Of a stretch of DNA of 64,000 nt, positions 45,852 to 54,860 are shown piece by piece. The translations under genes were made by a program, and so were the position numbers. This DNA is from Algoriphagus sp. NG3 (GTDB lineage: Bacteria; Bacteroidota; Bacteroidia; Cytophagales; Cyclobacteriaceae). The notes beneath the pieces were generated by a model that was not told the origin of the DNA, ran no database searches, and worked only from the letters and a program-made list of their open reading frames with translations. The stretch lies in contig NZ_CP139421.1 of assembly GCF_034119865.1 (NCBI RefSeq), forward strand, positions 2,108,001 through 2,172,000. Reading direction: 5' to 3'. Each line of letters begins with the position of its first letter. Position 1 is the stretch's first letter.

Positions 45852-45961
45852 TGCGCACGAGAGGATTCGAACCTCCACACTACGTATAGCACTTTTAATA
45901 ATTGGATCCACTGATTAATTTGTTGCCTCACCAGGGCTCTAACCTGATCCTAAGTGTGGGC
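45852..45961 (-). pseudogene. tRNA-like remnant
   Basis: Read leftward, this 110-base stretch has an acceptor-like 5' end GCCCACA, a D-arm-like CTTAGGATCAGGTTAGAGC, a long disordered middle, a good T-arm GGAGG-TTCGAAT-CCTCT (45860-45876) and a 3' acceptor CGTGCGC. The acceptor halves pair with two mismatches and the length is far too great, so it is a decayed or composite tRNA rather than a working gene. Confidence 0.45.
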
Positions 45962-46011
45962 CAGCTAGAACCGGGCAATTAAATCAACTACTTAAGTTTT
46001 TCTTGGAAAAA

Positions 46012-46045
46012 GTACCCAGAGCCGGAGTCGAACCTGCTACCTAAT
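46012..46045 (-). pseudogene. tRNA T-arm fragment
   Basis: On the minus strand GCAGG-TTCGACT-CCGGC followed by TCTGGGTAC resembles the T-arm and 3' acceptor strand of a tRNA (one stem mismatch). A third T-loop-like piece, GCCCGG-TTCTAGC-TGG, is at 45961-45976. The 5' halves are missing. Confidence 0.4.
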
Positions 46046-46490
46046 TCGAAGCTACTATTCGTATTTCGAAATTGTCAACTGATCATTATAAACTCCAAAT
46101 ATAGTATTTCTTTGTTCTGACCTCTAATCTTTGAGTACTATATTCACTGTTGTTACCGGCAATGCCTTTAGCACTAATTATTTGTTCTCTTTGTGCCTTT
46201 GTGGTTAAAAGAAATTGAAACTTATCATGCTTTTGGCACTCCGATGTAAGGCTATTTTATTTATCCCCTGAATTTTACCTAACTGCTTCCAGTTGGTATT
46301 TGTCTCTCAGACCAAACACAGCTTCGCCCTTTCACTCCCAGATGATTTAAGCTGGCGGGTAAGGGGGAGATTCTGCTAATCAGGTTATTGGAATCATTTT
46401 GAAAGAGATTTCTCCCTTCGCTCGAAATGACCGCACAAAAGACTGAGTAATAAATTTACTCGGTTGGATTTAAAAAGCAAATTATGGGAG
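46046..46490. other. Intergenic, mostly featureless
   Basis: CTTTGTGCCTTTGTGGTTAA (46190) belongs to the dispersed 'TTAACCACA...' family (also at 15334), and GAGATTTCTCCCTTCGCTCG with CGAAATGACC (46408-46432) is another dispersed repeat. No gene or terminator is seen. Confidence 0.6.
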
Positions 46491-46494
46491 AGAT

Positions 46495-47015
46495 AATGTT
46501 GGGTGAGGGAAGTGGGAAGTGGGATGTTGGAGGTGGGAGGTGGGAGGTTGGAAGATTGAAAAAGGTTGTAAAGTCGTAAAGTTGTAAGGTGCGGTACTGA
46601 TCACTGCGACTGATGACTGGGACTGATATACTTCTTACTTTTCACCTCTACTATCTTGGTTCTAAGATCTTGGCTCTTGAATTTTGGCTCTTGCTTCTTG
46701 GCTCTTGCTTCTTGATACTTGATACTGTTGGGGGTCCGGTGTTGGAGGTTGGAAGATTGAAAAAGGTTGTAAAGTCGTAAAGTTGTAAGGTGCGGTACTG
46801 ATCACTGCGACTGATAACTGCGACTGATCACTGGGACTGATATACTTCTTACTTTTCACCTCTACTATCTTGGCTCTAAGATCTTGGTTCTTGCTCTTGA
46901 TTCTAGCTACTTGATACTTGATACTGACATCTGCGACTGGCGACTGGGAAGGTTGGAAGTTGGAGGCGGGAAGTGGTTAGTGGTTAGTGGTAATTGTTAA
47001 GTAGTAAGTGGTCAG
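46495..47015. repeat. Two successive mosaic period-7 composite repeats
   Basis: Two copies of the same order: GTGGGAA/GTGGGAG/GTTGGAA heptamers, AAAGGTTGTAAAGTCGTAAA, GGTACTGATCACTGCGACTG, TTACTTTTCACCTCTACTAT, then TTGGCTC TTGCTTC TTGGCTC TTGCTTC TTGATAC TTGATAC. First copy about 46505-46735, second about 46736-46935, then a third purine-rich start (GTGGTTA GTGGTTA GTGGTAA). Confidence 0.85.
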
Positions 47016-47022
47016 TAGTAAG

Positions 47023-49086
47023 TCAGGGTGTCAAAAAAGCAGGGTCTAGCTCGTTAATGAGTGCATTTCCGTTTTTGTTGATGTAATAAAACTTACCCTC
47101 CTCATAGCTCAAAGATTCGGTGAAAATATCGTAGTTGTCGGTTTTACCGAGGTATTTCACCGTTAAGCTGGCCGGGCTGAACAGGTAGAATTCGTTCCCA
47201 TTACTAAGATAAACCCCGGATTCTGTGGAGAACGCCCTAAAGCTGACGTCAAATTTCCCGGGAAAGGTATGCATGGTTTCCCAGGTATTAGTCTCGGAAT
47301 TATAACGATCAAGCTTATCCATCACCTTATCTTTGGGCGCATCATAGTATTGGATGAACCTGAGATTTTGTCCCTGCCACTCAAAGATTTTTCCTACATC
47401 ATATAAGCCAGGCTCAGACAAGGTATTCCTTCTTATCAATTTCCATTCGGAATTATAAATTCCGTTCCAGGCCCAAAGTTCCTCTATATACCCATCTCCA
47501 TGTAAATAACTTACCTCGTAATACATATGGTCACCTGAGACAAAAGATCCTAAAACCCTACCACTCATGGGAAGGTAACCTGCCGAGGTGCTATTTCCAG
47601 AGTTGGGATCATATTGAAAAAGTGAAACAGCATTGACCAGACCTCCATGGGAAGAATTGTTGGAAAAGTAATACTTCCCATTTAGAAAGGCCCTGAATAC
47701 ACTTACTTCAGAAAAGCTGTGGGGCAAGTTTCCTTTATAAGTGGTACGTTTTCCTGGAACATCGTAGATAAAGGAACCTAAATCGCTCAACACATGCATC
47801 TTTTTATTATGGGTAAAAGACATGGCACTAAACAATAAAGTCTCCTCGGAGTCAGTATCCAGGTAACTTACCGGATAAGCCGGCAGATTATACGTAATCT
47901 CCAAGGGCACCTTCCCCTTGACGCCTTGATTATATCCATAGAGATTGAAAGTCCTGCCCGATATAGGCGCCGAGAGATGGAAGGCGAATGAGATAGACTC
48001 GGCGTCTGCTTTGGTCACATTGGCGACCACCTGGTCTGGGGTGTCAATTATCAGGTAATTACCATTTTTCACAAAAGCATTAAAATCCCTGGCATTTGCG
48101 GTGACGGTTTGGTTATACGTAGTTATGGTGCGTTTTTGATCTGGAGCAAATTCCGCTGTGCGGATTTTGACATGTCTGATGGTGTACGTACTATCCCGTA
48201 TGTTTATCCCCAATGTGGGCTCGTTGGTGTTTGGGACGAATTTCGGGCTAAAGGAAATCTTGTCGTCTTCCACATTATGAATGGTATAGCTACCGTAAAG
48301 CTCTGTGTCTTCCAGACCGTTGACCTGGTAGTTGCTGGAAAAAAGGTAGTTACCCGGTAATTCCCAGATTTCCGCCATAGACACCTCGGTATATTCCGGA
48401 AATACTGCAGGTCTGAATTTGAATTTTTGGTGAATCTCTGAGTGATTTCCGTTCATCCTAAGCTTAAGCACAAACCCTTCTGTCCTATATTGTCCACCGA
48501 AAAAAATATCGATGGGGATAGTATAGCTAAAGCTGCTGTCGGTAAGATTAAAGAGTTCTGCATTCATCATGTTGAACTTAACATTAATGCTATCCAGACT
48601 GGCAGGAAGGTATTTGCCTCTGACAGTCACCGTATCGCCATAATAGACCTGCGCAGGAAAACTGCTTCCGAGATACTGAAAGCCGGGGGGATCACCGCCT
48701 ACAAAGCGGTATATTGGGGAATAAGTAATGTCGTTTTGAGTACGGACAAATGCCTGTATGTAGTAATTTTTGTCCTTTACCAGAATCTTCTCAAAAGAGG
48801 ATTCAAATCTTTCGCCGGGGTCCCCTTCTGCTTGGTGGATCCGGTCGCTGGAATAAAACAGAGAAGACTCATCAGAAAAGAGAAAACCATACTCAAGAAT
48901 AGGAAGAGATCCATTTTCCTTGATTTGGGCAGAAATGGCAAAACGTCCCGGTTCCACTTCTTCAATCCCGACAACTTCCAAAAAAGGAATAATCAGTGGT
49001 TCTTCTTCCTTGTCTTTCTTGCAGGAGGTGGACAGCAATACCGTTAGGATAAGGATGAGGATTTTGAGATAGCTATTAAGTTGCAT
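47023..49086 (-). CDS. Surface lipoprotein with IPT/TIG-like and kelch-like regions
   Basis: A 687-aa lipoprotein: signal peptide with lipobox LLSTSC (Cys22), followed by KKDKEEE, an acidic export-type tail usual in surface lipoproteins. Residues about 35-125 look fibronectin-like (YGFLFSDESS...YYIQAFVRT), 130-215 IPT/TIG-like (FPAQVYYGDTVTVRGKYLP), and from about 400 repeated blades suggest a kelch-type beta-propeller (GKRTTYKGNLPHSF, YFSNNSSHGG, RYNSETNTWETMHTFPG, YLSNGNEFYLFSP). Function unknown; likely surface binding. Confidence 0.75.
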   Translation of the reverse strand: MQLNSYLKILILILTVLLSTSCKKDKEEEPLIIPFLEVVGIEEVEPGRFAISAQIKENGSLPILEYGFLFSDESSLFYSSDRIHQAEGDPGERFESSFEKILVKDKNYYIQAFVRTQNDITYSPIYRFVGGDPPGFQYLGSSFPAQVYYGDTVTVRGKYLPASLDSINVKFNMMNAELFNLTDSSFSYTIPIDIFFGGQYRTEGFVLKLRMNGNHSEIHQKFKFRPAVFPEYTEVSMAEIWELPGNYLFSSNYQVNGLEDTELYGSYTIHNVEDDKISFSPKFVPNTNEPTLGINIRDSTYTIRHVKIRTAEFAPDQKRTITTYNQTVTANARDFNAFVKNGNYLIIDTPDQVVANVTKADAESISFAFHLSAPISGRTFNLYGYNQGVKGKVPLEITYNLPAYPVSYLDTDSEETLLFSAMSFTHNKKMHVLSDLGSFIYDVPGKRTTYKGNLPHSFSEVSVFRAFLNGKYYFSNNSSHGGLVNAVSLFQYDPNSGNSTSAGYLPMSGRVLGSFVSGDHMYYEVSYLHGDGYIEELWAWNGIYNSEWKLIRRNTLSEPGLYDVGKIFEWQGQNLRFIQYYDAPKDKVMDKLDRYNSETNTWETMHTFPGKFDVSFRAFSTESGVYLSNGNEFYLFSPASLTVKYLGKTDNYDIFTESLSYEEGKFYYINKNGNALINELDPAFLTP

Positions 49087-49168
49087 GAGACAAAAAGAAA
49101 TGGGCGGGTGTGTTTTAAAAAAAGAGCCACTTTACATCAAAGGGCTCTTGGGGAATGCATAAAACAAT

Positions 49169-49684
49169 TTATCTGGTGAGGGTAAAATCCCCGTCAATTT
49201 CAGTCACACTCTCAATCCCATAGAATGAACTTGAAGTGGAAGTTTGCATTTTCATCACGAGCTCAGTTGCTGTTTGTGATATAATTTCTGCGGTATCTGT
49301 TCCGTTTTCATTATGAAAATGAATCTTAGTGCCCTCAAGCTCAAAAGTACCCGAATAGACATGTCCATCTACAGGAACAATCATAGGCATATCAGGAAAC
49401 GATTCATTGTGTATAACCATTTTATAACTTCCTGTCACATTCACTTTGTCCTGAATAAAATTGAATATCATATCAACATCAGTTCCTGTTCCCGTGATGT
49501 TTTCCTTAGAAAAAAGCTCCCCATCCTGAGTGATAGTTTGTGTACCTACATAGTCCACCGACTGAAGATTCCAGCTTCCTTCAAGATCGGTAGAGGTTAT
49601 GGGATCAGTGTCATCATTGCCACAGGATAATAAAAACCCTATACTGATTATTAAGGGGATAATTCGTAAAAGTCTGTAATTCAT
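49169..49684 (-). CDS. Lipocalin-like lipoprotein
   Basis: A 171-aa lipoprotein with lipobox FLLSC (Cys21) and GNDDTDP after it. LEGSWNLQSVDYVGTQTI is the start of the Bacteroidota 'lipocalin-like' domain (W near the first strand), followed by alternating beta strands and the final FTLTR. Probably sits in the outer membrane; ligand unknown. It lies 82 bases upstream of the 687-aa lipoprotein gene on the same strand, so the two may be cotranscribed. Confidence 0.75.
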   Translation of the reverse strand: MNYRLLRIIPLIISIGFLLSCGNDDTDPITSTDLEGSWNLQSVDYVGTQTITQDGELFSKENITGTGTDVDMIFNFIQDKVNVTGSYKMVIHNESFPDMPMIVPVDGHVYSGTFELEGTKIHFHNENGTDTAEIISQTATELVMKMQTSTSSSFYGIESVTEIDGDFTLTR

Positions 49685-49809
49685 AAAAGATAGTTTTGGT
49701 TTGATTTTCGAATTAAATAATTAAAAATGAAACTTTACTATTAAAAAATTAAACAAACCATAAATCACAGATTTTCAATTGATTAAATATTATTCATATA
49801 CGCAATTCT

Positions 49810-49974
49810 GCCAGTAGCCAAATTCCATTAAGCTTCACCTCGACTTCGCTCGGTGCCCGTTAATTTTGGTTTTTGGAGAGGAGGGGAAAATGCGGCTGCA
49901 GCCGCATTTTCCCCTCCTCTCCAACATCAAATCCGTTGGCCGAGCGAAGTCGAGGCCATTGTGATCTACTGGCA
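49810..49974. repeat. Nested inverted repeat with a 52-bp perfect palindrome
   Basis: 49874-49925 is a perfect 52-bp palindrome centred on CTGCAG, made of a purine arm (GGAGAGGAGGGGAAAATGCG) and its complement. Outside it CCTCGACTTCGCTCGG (49838-49853) pairs perfectly with 49941-49956, and GCCAGTAG (49810-49817) with 49967-49974. The unpaired pieces in between are short. It resembles a MITE or a cruciform-forming element. No gene ends at it. Confidence 0.9.
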
Positions 49975-50109
49975 AAGAAGCGTATAATCAGATTAAATAT
50001 TAAGCTTATACAAGTACCCTTGCTGATTACCGTACATACAATTATGCAGTCGGAACCACGGGAGCACTTCGACGACCGAAGGAAGGAGAAATCTCATTTG
50101 TAGTCGGAA

Positions 50110-50990
50110 CGTTGGACATTAAGTATCAGATGTCTGGTGCGCGGTGTGCGGCGACAGAAGTTGGAAATCTAAAAACTAAAGTCAAAAAGCTGAAAACCTA
50201 GAATCCAACCTACTCTTGACTCTCGGCTCTTGATTCTCGGCTCTTGATTCTAGCTACTTGATACTGATGAATGCGGCTGGGAAGTGGGAGGTTTGGAAGT
50301 GGGAAGTGGTTAGTGGTCAGTGGTCAGTGGTAAGTTGTTAAGAAAGTCTGAAAGCTGAAGTGAGAAAGCTGAAAGTGCTGATAATTTCTACTGGGAAACT
50401 TTTTACTTCTCACCTCGTGCTATCTTGGTTCTAAGGTCTTGGATCTTGCTTCTTACTTCTCGGCTCTAAGATCCTACCTCCAGTAGGCAAGCTTGATTCT
50501 AGCTACTTGATACTTGATACTGACATCTGCGACCGGAGACTGGGAAGGTTGGAAGTTGGAGGTTGGGTGTCGGCTGTCGGGTGTCAGGAGAAAAGGGACG
50601 GAAGAAAAGCTCGATGGCATACATCCACACTCCATGTTTACTGAAGGCTGGGATTAAACCGTTCGTGTGAACGGGGGTGGAAGTGAGTTTGAAGTACCAA
50701 AATGTACAAGCAGTCTGAAGACTGCATTGACATAGGTACGAGTCATGAGACTCGCACCAACTGGATGTTGGGAGTGGGAAGTGGGATGTTGGAAGGTTGG
50801 AAGATGCGGTACTGATCACTGCGACTGATGGCCGGGACTGACATACTTTTCACCTCCTACTATCTTGGTTCTAAGGTCCTACCTCCGGTAGGCAAGCTTG
50901 GCTCTTGCTTCTTGCTTCTTGGCTCTAAGATCCTACCTCCGGTAGGCAAGCTTGAATCTTAGTTCTTGTACCTCTGTCTAGCATACAGGA
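50110..50990. repeat. Mosaic period-7 composite repeats
   Basis: Three composite copies with the order seen elsewhere: GTGGGAA/GTGGTCA words, ACTGATCACTGCGACTGATG, TTTTCACCTCCTACTATC, CTCTTGATTC, then ACTTGATACTTGATACTG. CCTACCTCCGGTAGGCAAG-type mini-hairpins are inserted at about 50475, 50880 and 50934. A GCAGTCTGAAGACTGC palindrome lies at about 50710 (also near 18680). No gene. Confidence 0.82.
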
Positions 50991-50992
50991 AA

Positions 50993-51028
50993 TAAAAAAA
51001 GCCGTCACAAGCAGAGGTTGTGACGGCT
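50993..51028 (-). terminator. Rho-independent terminator of the 182-aa barrel gene
   Basis: On the minus strand GCCGTCACAA and TTGTGACGGC form a perfect 10-bp stem with a 7-base loop, followed by TTTTTTTATT. It lies about 43 bases after the stop. Confidence 0.88.
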
Positions 51029-51070
51029 GTATCAGAAATTGAGGACTTTTGCTCCTTTGATGCTTAAGAA

Positions 51071-51619
51071 TTATGGAAGCTTGAAGGCTACACCCAGGTT
51101 CAGGTAAGAGACACCATATCCCAATTCGGCAAAACCGCCAATATTGTCGGAGAAATAGTATCTACCGCCCACGTAAAGGCTAAGCCCGAGGTTATTGCCA
51201 TAATTGTTTATGGAAGATCCGGAGTTGTCTGAATAATTAACGATATAATAACCAAGCATAAGGCCACCGTAAATATCAAGCTTGTCCACGTTGTGTCCAT
51301 TGAAATGATAGGCACTACGTACACCTAGGAGTGTATAATTCCATTTGGACTGATACCCAGAACCATAATTGTAACGGTACCCTTTGTACCCTATATATCC
51401 ACCTAGGCTGATCACGCCCGGGCCGCCGACGTCCCAAATACCTTGTTCATACTGGGCGCTGATAGCTGGCACCTGGCTACTGTAACTGAATCCACTACCT
51501 ACCGCACTTCCCAGCCCTAATCCTACAGAAACCACCTTGCTTCCCTGCTGGAATTCCTGTCCGAAACTGACAAAGGGTACTGCAATCACGAGTAAAAAAA
51601 CTACTAAATAATTTTTCAT
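51071..51619 (-). CDS. Outer-membrane beta-barrel protein
   Basis: A 182-aa protein with a signal peptide (about 1-20, VVFLLVIAVPFVSFGQ) and eight or so amphipathic strands: VVSVGLGLGSAVG, LGGYIGYKGYRYNYG, YTLLGVRSAYHF, LDIYGGLMLGYYIVNY, LSLYVGGRYYFS, GGFAELGYGVSYLNLGVAFKLP. It is a small OmpX/OmpW-like barrel without a named family. It has its own terminator and stands between repeat blocks. Confidence 0.75.
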   Translation of the reverse strand: MKNYLVVFLLVIAVPFVSFGQEFQQGSKVVSVGLGLGSAVGSGFSYSSQVPAISAQYEQGIWDVGGPGVISLGGYIGYKGYRYNYGSGYQSKWNYTLLGVRSAYHFNGHNVDKLDIYGGLMLGYYIVNYSDNSGSSINNYGNNLGLSLYVGGRYYFSDNIGGFAELGYGVSYLNLGVAFKLP

Positions 51620-51699
51620 GCTGTTATAAAGTTTTGTTCGTGCAAAAGTACAAATAACTGGATTATTCCAGCATTTTTTGATGTTTTAAAATTGTGGGG

Positions 51700-53055
51700 G
51701 GGGTGGGATGTTGGGTGTCGGGTGTTAGATGACCGATGTTGGGTGTAGGATGACTGCAGACTGCAGTGGGGAGTGGGAAGTGGTTAAAAGTTAAATGTTA
51801 ATAGTTAAAGGTTAAATACAGTGCTGATAACTTCAACTAGGGGACTTCTTACTTTCTTTTCACCTCGTACTATATTGGGGTTGGAAGTTGGATGTCCGGT
51901 GTCGGGTGTCCGGTGTGGGAAATAGGAAGATGAAAGGTGAAAGGTGGAAGGTGGAAGGTTCAGTACTGATCACTGCGACTGATCACTGCGACTGGGACTA
52001 CTATACTTTTCACTTGTCCCCTCCTACTATCTTGGCTCTAAGATCTTGGCTCTTGGTTCTTGACTCCTACCTCCGGTAGGCAAGCTTGATACTATAATCT
52101 AGCTACTTAATTCTAGCTACTTGATACTGATATCTGCGGAAGTGGGAAGTGAGGAGCGGGATATTTGGCTGGTGGTTAGGTTAAACGTTAATAGTTAAAG
52201 GTTAACCTTTAGAGTTTAGTGAGAATTTAGGTTGATTATTGATCTTCAAAATCCTGTGAAAACGGAGCAATGCCGTAGGCATGGCAGATTTTATAGCGGC
52301 GGGTTTTGACCCGGCGCAAAAAAGACAAAAGGCCATTACCCTTCCCGATATCGCTATGCTCATCGGGACAGGCAGGACATGAGGTATAGTGATAAAACAA
52401 AGGCTTGTCCCGAGGAGGTGTACAGCGTTTGAGAATCCATAGTAAGTGGCGGCAGTATCCAGTCGCAGTGGGCAGGAATAAAGTCTGAAACCTGAAGGAG
52501 ACCGGAGACGGGTGTTGAAGGCAGTGGTAAGTGGTAAGTTGTTAAAAGTTAAAAGTTGGAGGTGGGAGGTGGGAAGTGGGAAGTAGGAAGTAGGAAGGTT
52601 GTAAGGTACGGTACTGATCACTGCGACTGACAACTGGGACTGACAACTGGAAAGGTTGGAGGTCGTAAAGTTGGAAAGTTTGAAGGTGCTGGATACTGAG
52701 ATTGGGGTACTTCTTACTTTTCACCTCGTACTATATTGGCTCTAAGATCCTACCTCCAGTAGGCAAGCTTGACTCTTGGTTCTTACTTCTCGGCTCTAAC
52801 ATCTTGATTCTAGCTACTTGATACTTGATACTGATACCTGTGACATGAAAGGTTGGATGTCCGGTGTCGGGTGTCCGGTGTGGGAAGTGGGAAGTTGGAG
52901 GTTGTAAGGTACAGTACTGATCACTGCGACTGATCACTGTGACTGATATACTTTTTACTTATCAACTCGTACTATTTTAGCTCTGTCATCTTCGTTTTAA
53001 CATCTCGGTTCTTGACTCTCGGCTCTCGGCTCTTGCTCTTGATACTTGATAATTA
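51700..53055. repeat. Mosaic period-7 arrays with an embedded hairpin repeat
   Basis: Composite period-7 repeats at about 51700-52190, 52490-52850 and 52850-53050, for example GTTAAAA GTTAAAA GTTGGAG GTGGGAG GTGGGAA (52540-52580) and CTCTCGG CTCTCGG CTCTTGC (53018). At 52258-52325 sits a hairpin repeat with AATGCCGTAGGCATG and GCGGCGGGTTTTGACCCGGC. CCTACCTCCGGTAGGCAAG inserts at 52067 and 52748. No gene. Confidence 0.82.
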
Positions 53056-53091
53056 CTACTGTTGACCTACGTTTGGGGACAAGGTAAACCC

Positions 53092-53124
53092 AAAAAAGCC
53101 TCCACATCTTCTGGATATGGAGGC
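53092..53124 (-). terminator. Rho-independent terminator of the susCD operon
   Basis: On the minus strand GCCTCCA and TGGAGGC (with further TATCC pairing inside) are followed by TTTTTTGGG. It lies about 25 bases after the susD stop. Confidence 0.8.
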
Positions 53125-53148
53125 AGTATTTAGTGAATGGCTCTGGCT

Positions 53149-54843
53149 TTAATCCCAAGGGGCTGAAGTACCCTGATAGAGCCAGGACTTGGACCACTGG
53201 CTGTCTTTACCAAAACTACCGGAATAGTCCGTCAGTTCCAGCCTATCCAAGGCTCCTGTGATACTCTCGGAATTGTTGTTGTATTCATCATCTCCATATT
53301 GGAATCTCAATGCGACGCGGGGCTGTGGGGACTGAGGGCCTGTTACCAACTGAGGATAGCCTGTACGTCTGTAGTCGGCAAAAGCCTCGGTAGCCGCTGT
53401 CCAACTGGCGACCCACTTTTGCTCCATCACCTGCTCCAGACTGCCTTCAAAAGCAACCCCATCTACCGTTATAAAACCTTCGTAATCATCGGATTTCCCC
53501 CATACTGTCAAGGACTTGAGAATACCCTCGTAATAATGCTGCTCGGCGCCCCCTACATTCCATCCCTTCAAGGCCGCTTCGGCAAAAATAAAGCTGACTT
53601 CCGCAGAGGAGATCAATCTTGCCTTCAGGATATCCCCTGCAGCTCCCGCTGACTGATATATATCCGCCAGCTGGGAGACATGCTGGTTTTGCGTACCCTG
53701 GCCTGGAGATGGGTTGCCATTGTAAGATTCGGGAACCATAAGTGAGGGAGGCAACCCCACGTATTCCGCATCGTTATATGCTATCAGATTTGGATTGTAT
53801 TTTCGGGTAAAGTGCTCACCTGGATACTGGTTCACAAAATCATCAAATGGGTAGGTCACCACCCCTAAAGGCTCCCCGTCATTTCTGATGAAGTCCTCTG
53901 AAGCCACAGCCAATGACTCATCTGCCTCCCATCGTACCCGCACCGGCGCAAACCATACCGGCAGTCTGGGATCATTGGTTTCACTGAGCTGATCAATAAA
54001 AGTCTGGCAAGCTTGGTAGCGTTGGAAATCATCCGGGTTTAAGGGGATGTGACGGGTAATCCAGATATCGCTGGCGCCTCCCGTATAGTCCAACACAGCA
54101 TCCTGGGACACATTTTGTATATAGTCCCCAGAGGCATAGACAGCTTCAATCCCCGCCTTGGCCACATCCGGTTTTTTTTCTGAAATCCTCATGTAATAAC
54201 GAAGCAAGAGGGAGTTGGCAAAGCGCTTCCAGCCTGCGGTATTCCCACCATAGTAGAGGTCGTTGGCGGGAGTTACGGCATCATTTCCCGCAGTTCCGAA
54301 CAAGGAAACCGCTGTCTGTAAATCAGCAATGATCCCGTCGTAAATCACTTCTTGGCTATCAAACTTAGGAAATTGCGATTTCACTGAAGCCTGGTCGCCC
54401 TTGAGCGCATCGGTGTAAGGCGCATCTCCCCAAAGATCAGCGATATTGCCAAACACAAATGATTTCATAGTCAAGGACACTGCTTGGAAAAAATCATTAT
54501 CCAGTTCTACAGCTCTATTGTACAGCAGCTCATTGTCCCTCAGGATATTATACCATCCTGTCCAGTTCATGCTTTCCCAGCTATAGTTGTTATGTCCACC
54601 ATACCAGCCGTTTTTCTGGGTATGCTGCACGGCACCGGCCATATCATTGACCCCTAGGTTGGCATAGCTTTGGGCAGCCGCGGCCAAGACAGAAGGCATA
54701 AGCAGATTAGGGTTTACTTCTGCGGGATCTATGCCATAGGGGTTGACGTTCATCTCATCAAGCTTGTCATCGCAGCCTGTGAATCCCAGACAGCAAATCA
54801 ATGCCATCAATAATCCTTTATAAATTTTAGATGTTATATCCAT
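53149..54843 (-). CDS. SusD/RagB-family nutrient-binding outer-membrane lipoprotein (SusD-like_2)
   Basis: A 564-aa lipoprotein with lipobox GFTGC (Cys24) and DDKLDEMNVNPYG, the usual start of the SusD-like_2 group. GWYGGHNNYSWESMNWTGWYNILRDNE and WKRFANSLLLRYYMRIS are the TPR-like helical region. It caps the SusC barrel at the cell surface and helps capture a glycan or peptide. It follows susC by 17 bases. No glycoside hydrolase or peptidase is adjacent in the window, so the substrate is not indicated. Confidence 0.93.
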   Translation of the reverse strand: MDITSKIYKGLLMALICCLGFTGCDDKLDEMNVNPYGIDPAEVNPNLLMPSVLAAAAQSYANLGVNDMAGAVQHTQKNGWYGGHNNYSWESMNWTGWYNILRDNELLYNRAVELDNDFFQAVSLTMKSFVFGNIADLWGDAPYTDALKGDQASVKSQFPKFDSQEVIYDGIIADLQTAVSLFGTAGNDAVTPANDLYYGGNTAGWKRFANSLLLRYYMRISEKKPDVAKAGIEAVYASGDYIQNVSQDAVLDYTGGASDIWITRHIPLNPDDFQRYQACQTFIDQLSETNDPRLPVWFAPVRVRWEADESLAVASEDFIRNDGEPLGVVTYPFDDFVNQYPGEHFTRKYNPNLIAYNDAEYVGLPPSLMVPESYNGNPSPGQGTQNQHVSQLADIYQSAGAAGDILKARLISSAEVSFIFAEAALKGWNVGGAEQHYYEGILKSLTVWGKSDDYEGFITVDGVAFEGSLEQVMEQKWVASWTAATEAFADYRRTGYPQLVTGPQSPQPRVALRFQYGDDEYNNNSESITGALDRLELTDYSGSFGKDSQWSKSWLYQGTSAPWD

Positions 54844-54860
54844 GATGCGGTGATTTGAGA

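Noticed and set aside
45852..45961. Functional tRNA
   Set aside because: 110 bases with no acceptable anticodon arm and two acceptor mismatches; it is listed as a remnant only.
44460..47015. CRISPR array
   Set aside because: The repeats are a 7-bp mosaic without constant repeat and unique spacer, and no cas gene is in the window.
49874..49925. Terminator
   Set aside because: The palindrome lacks a following T-run on either strand, and no gene ends within 150 bases on the correct side.
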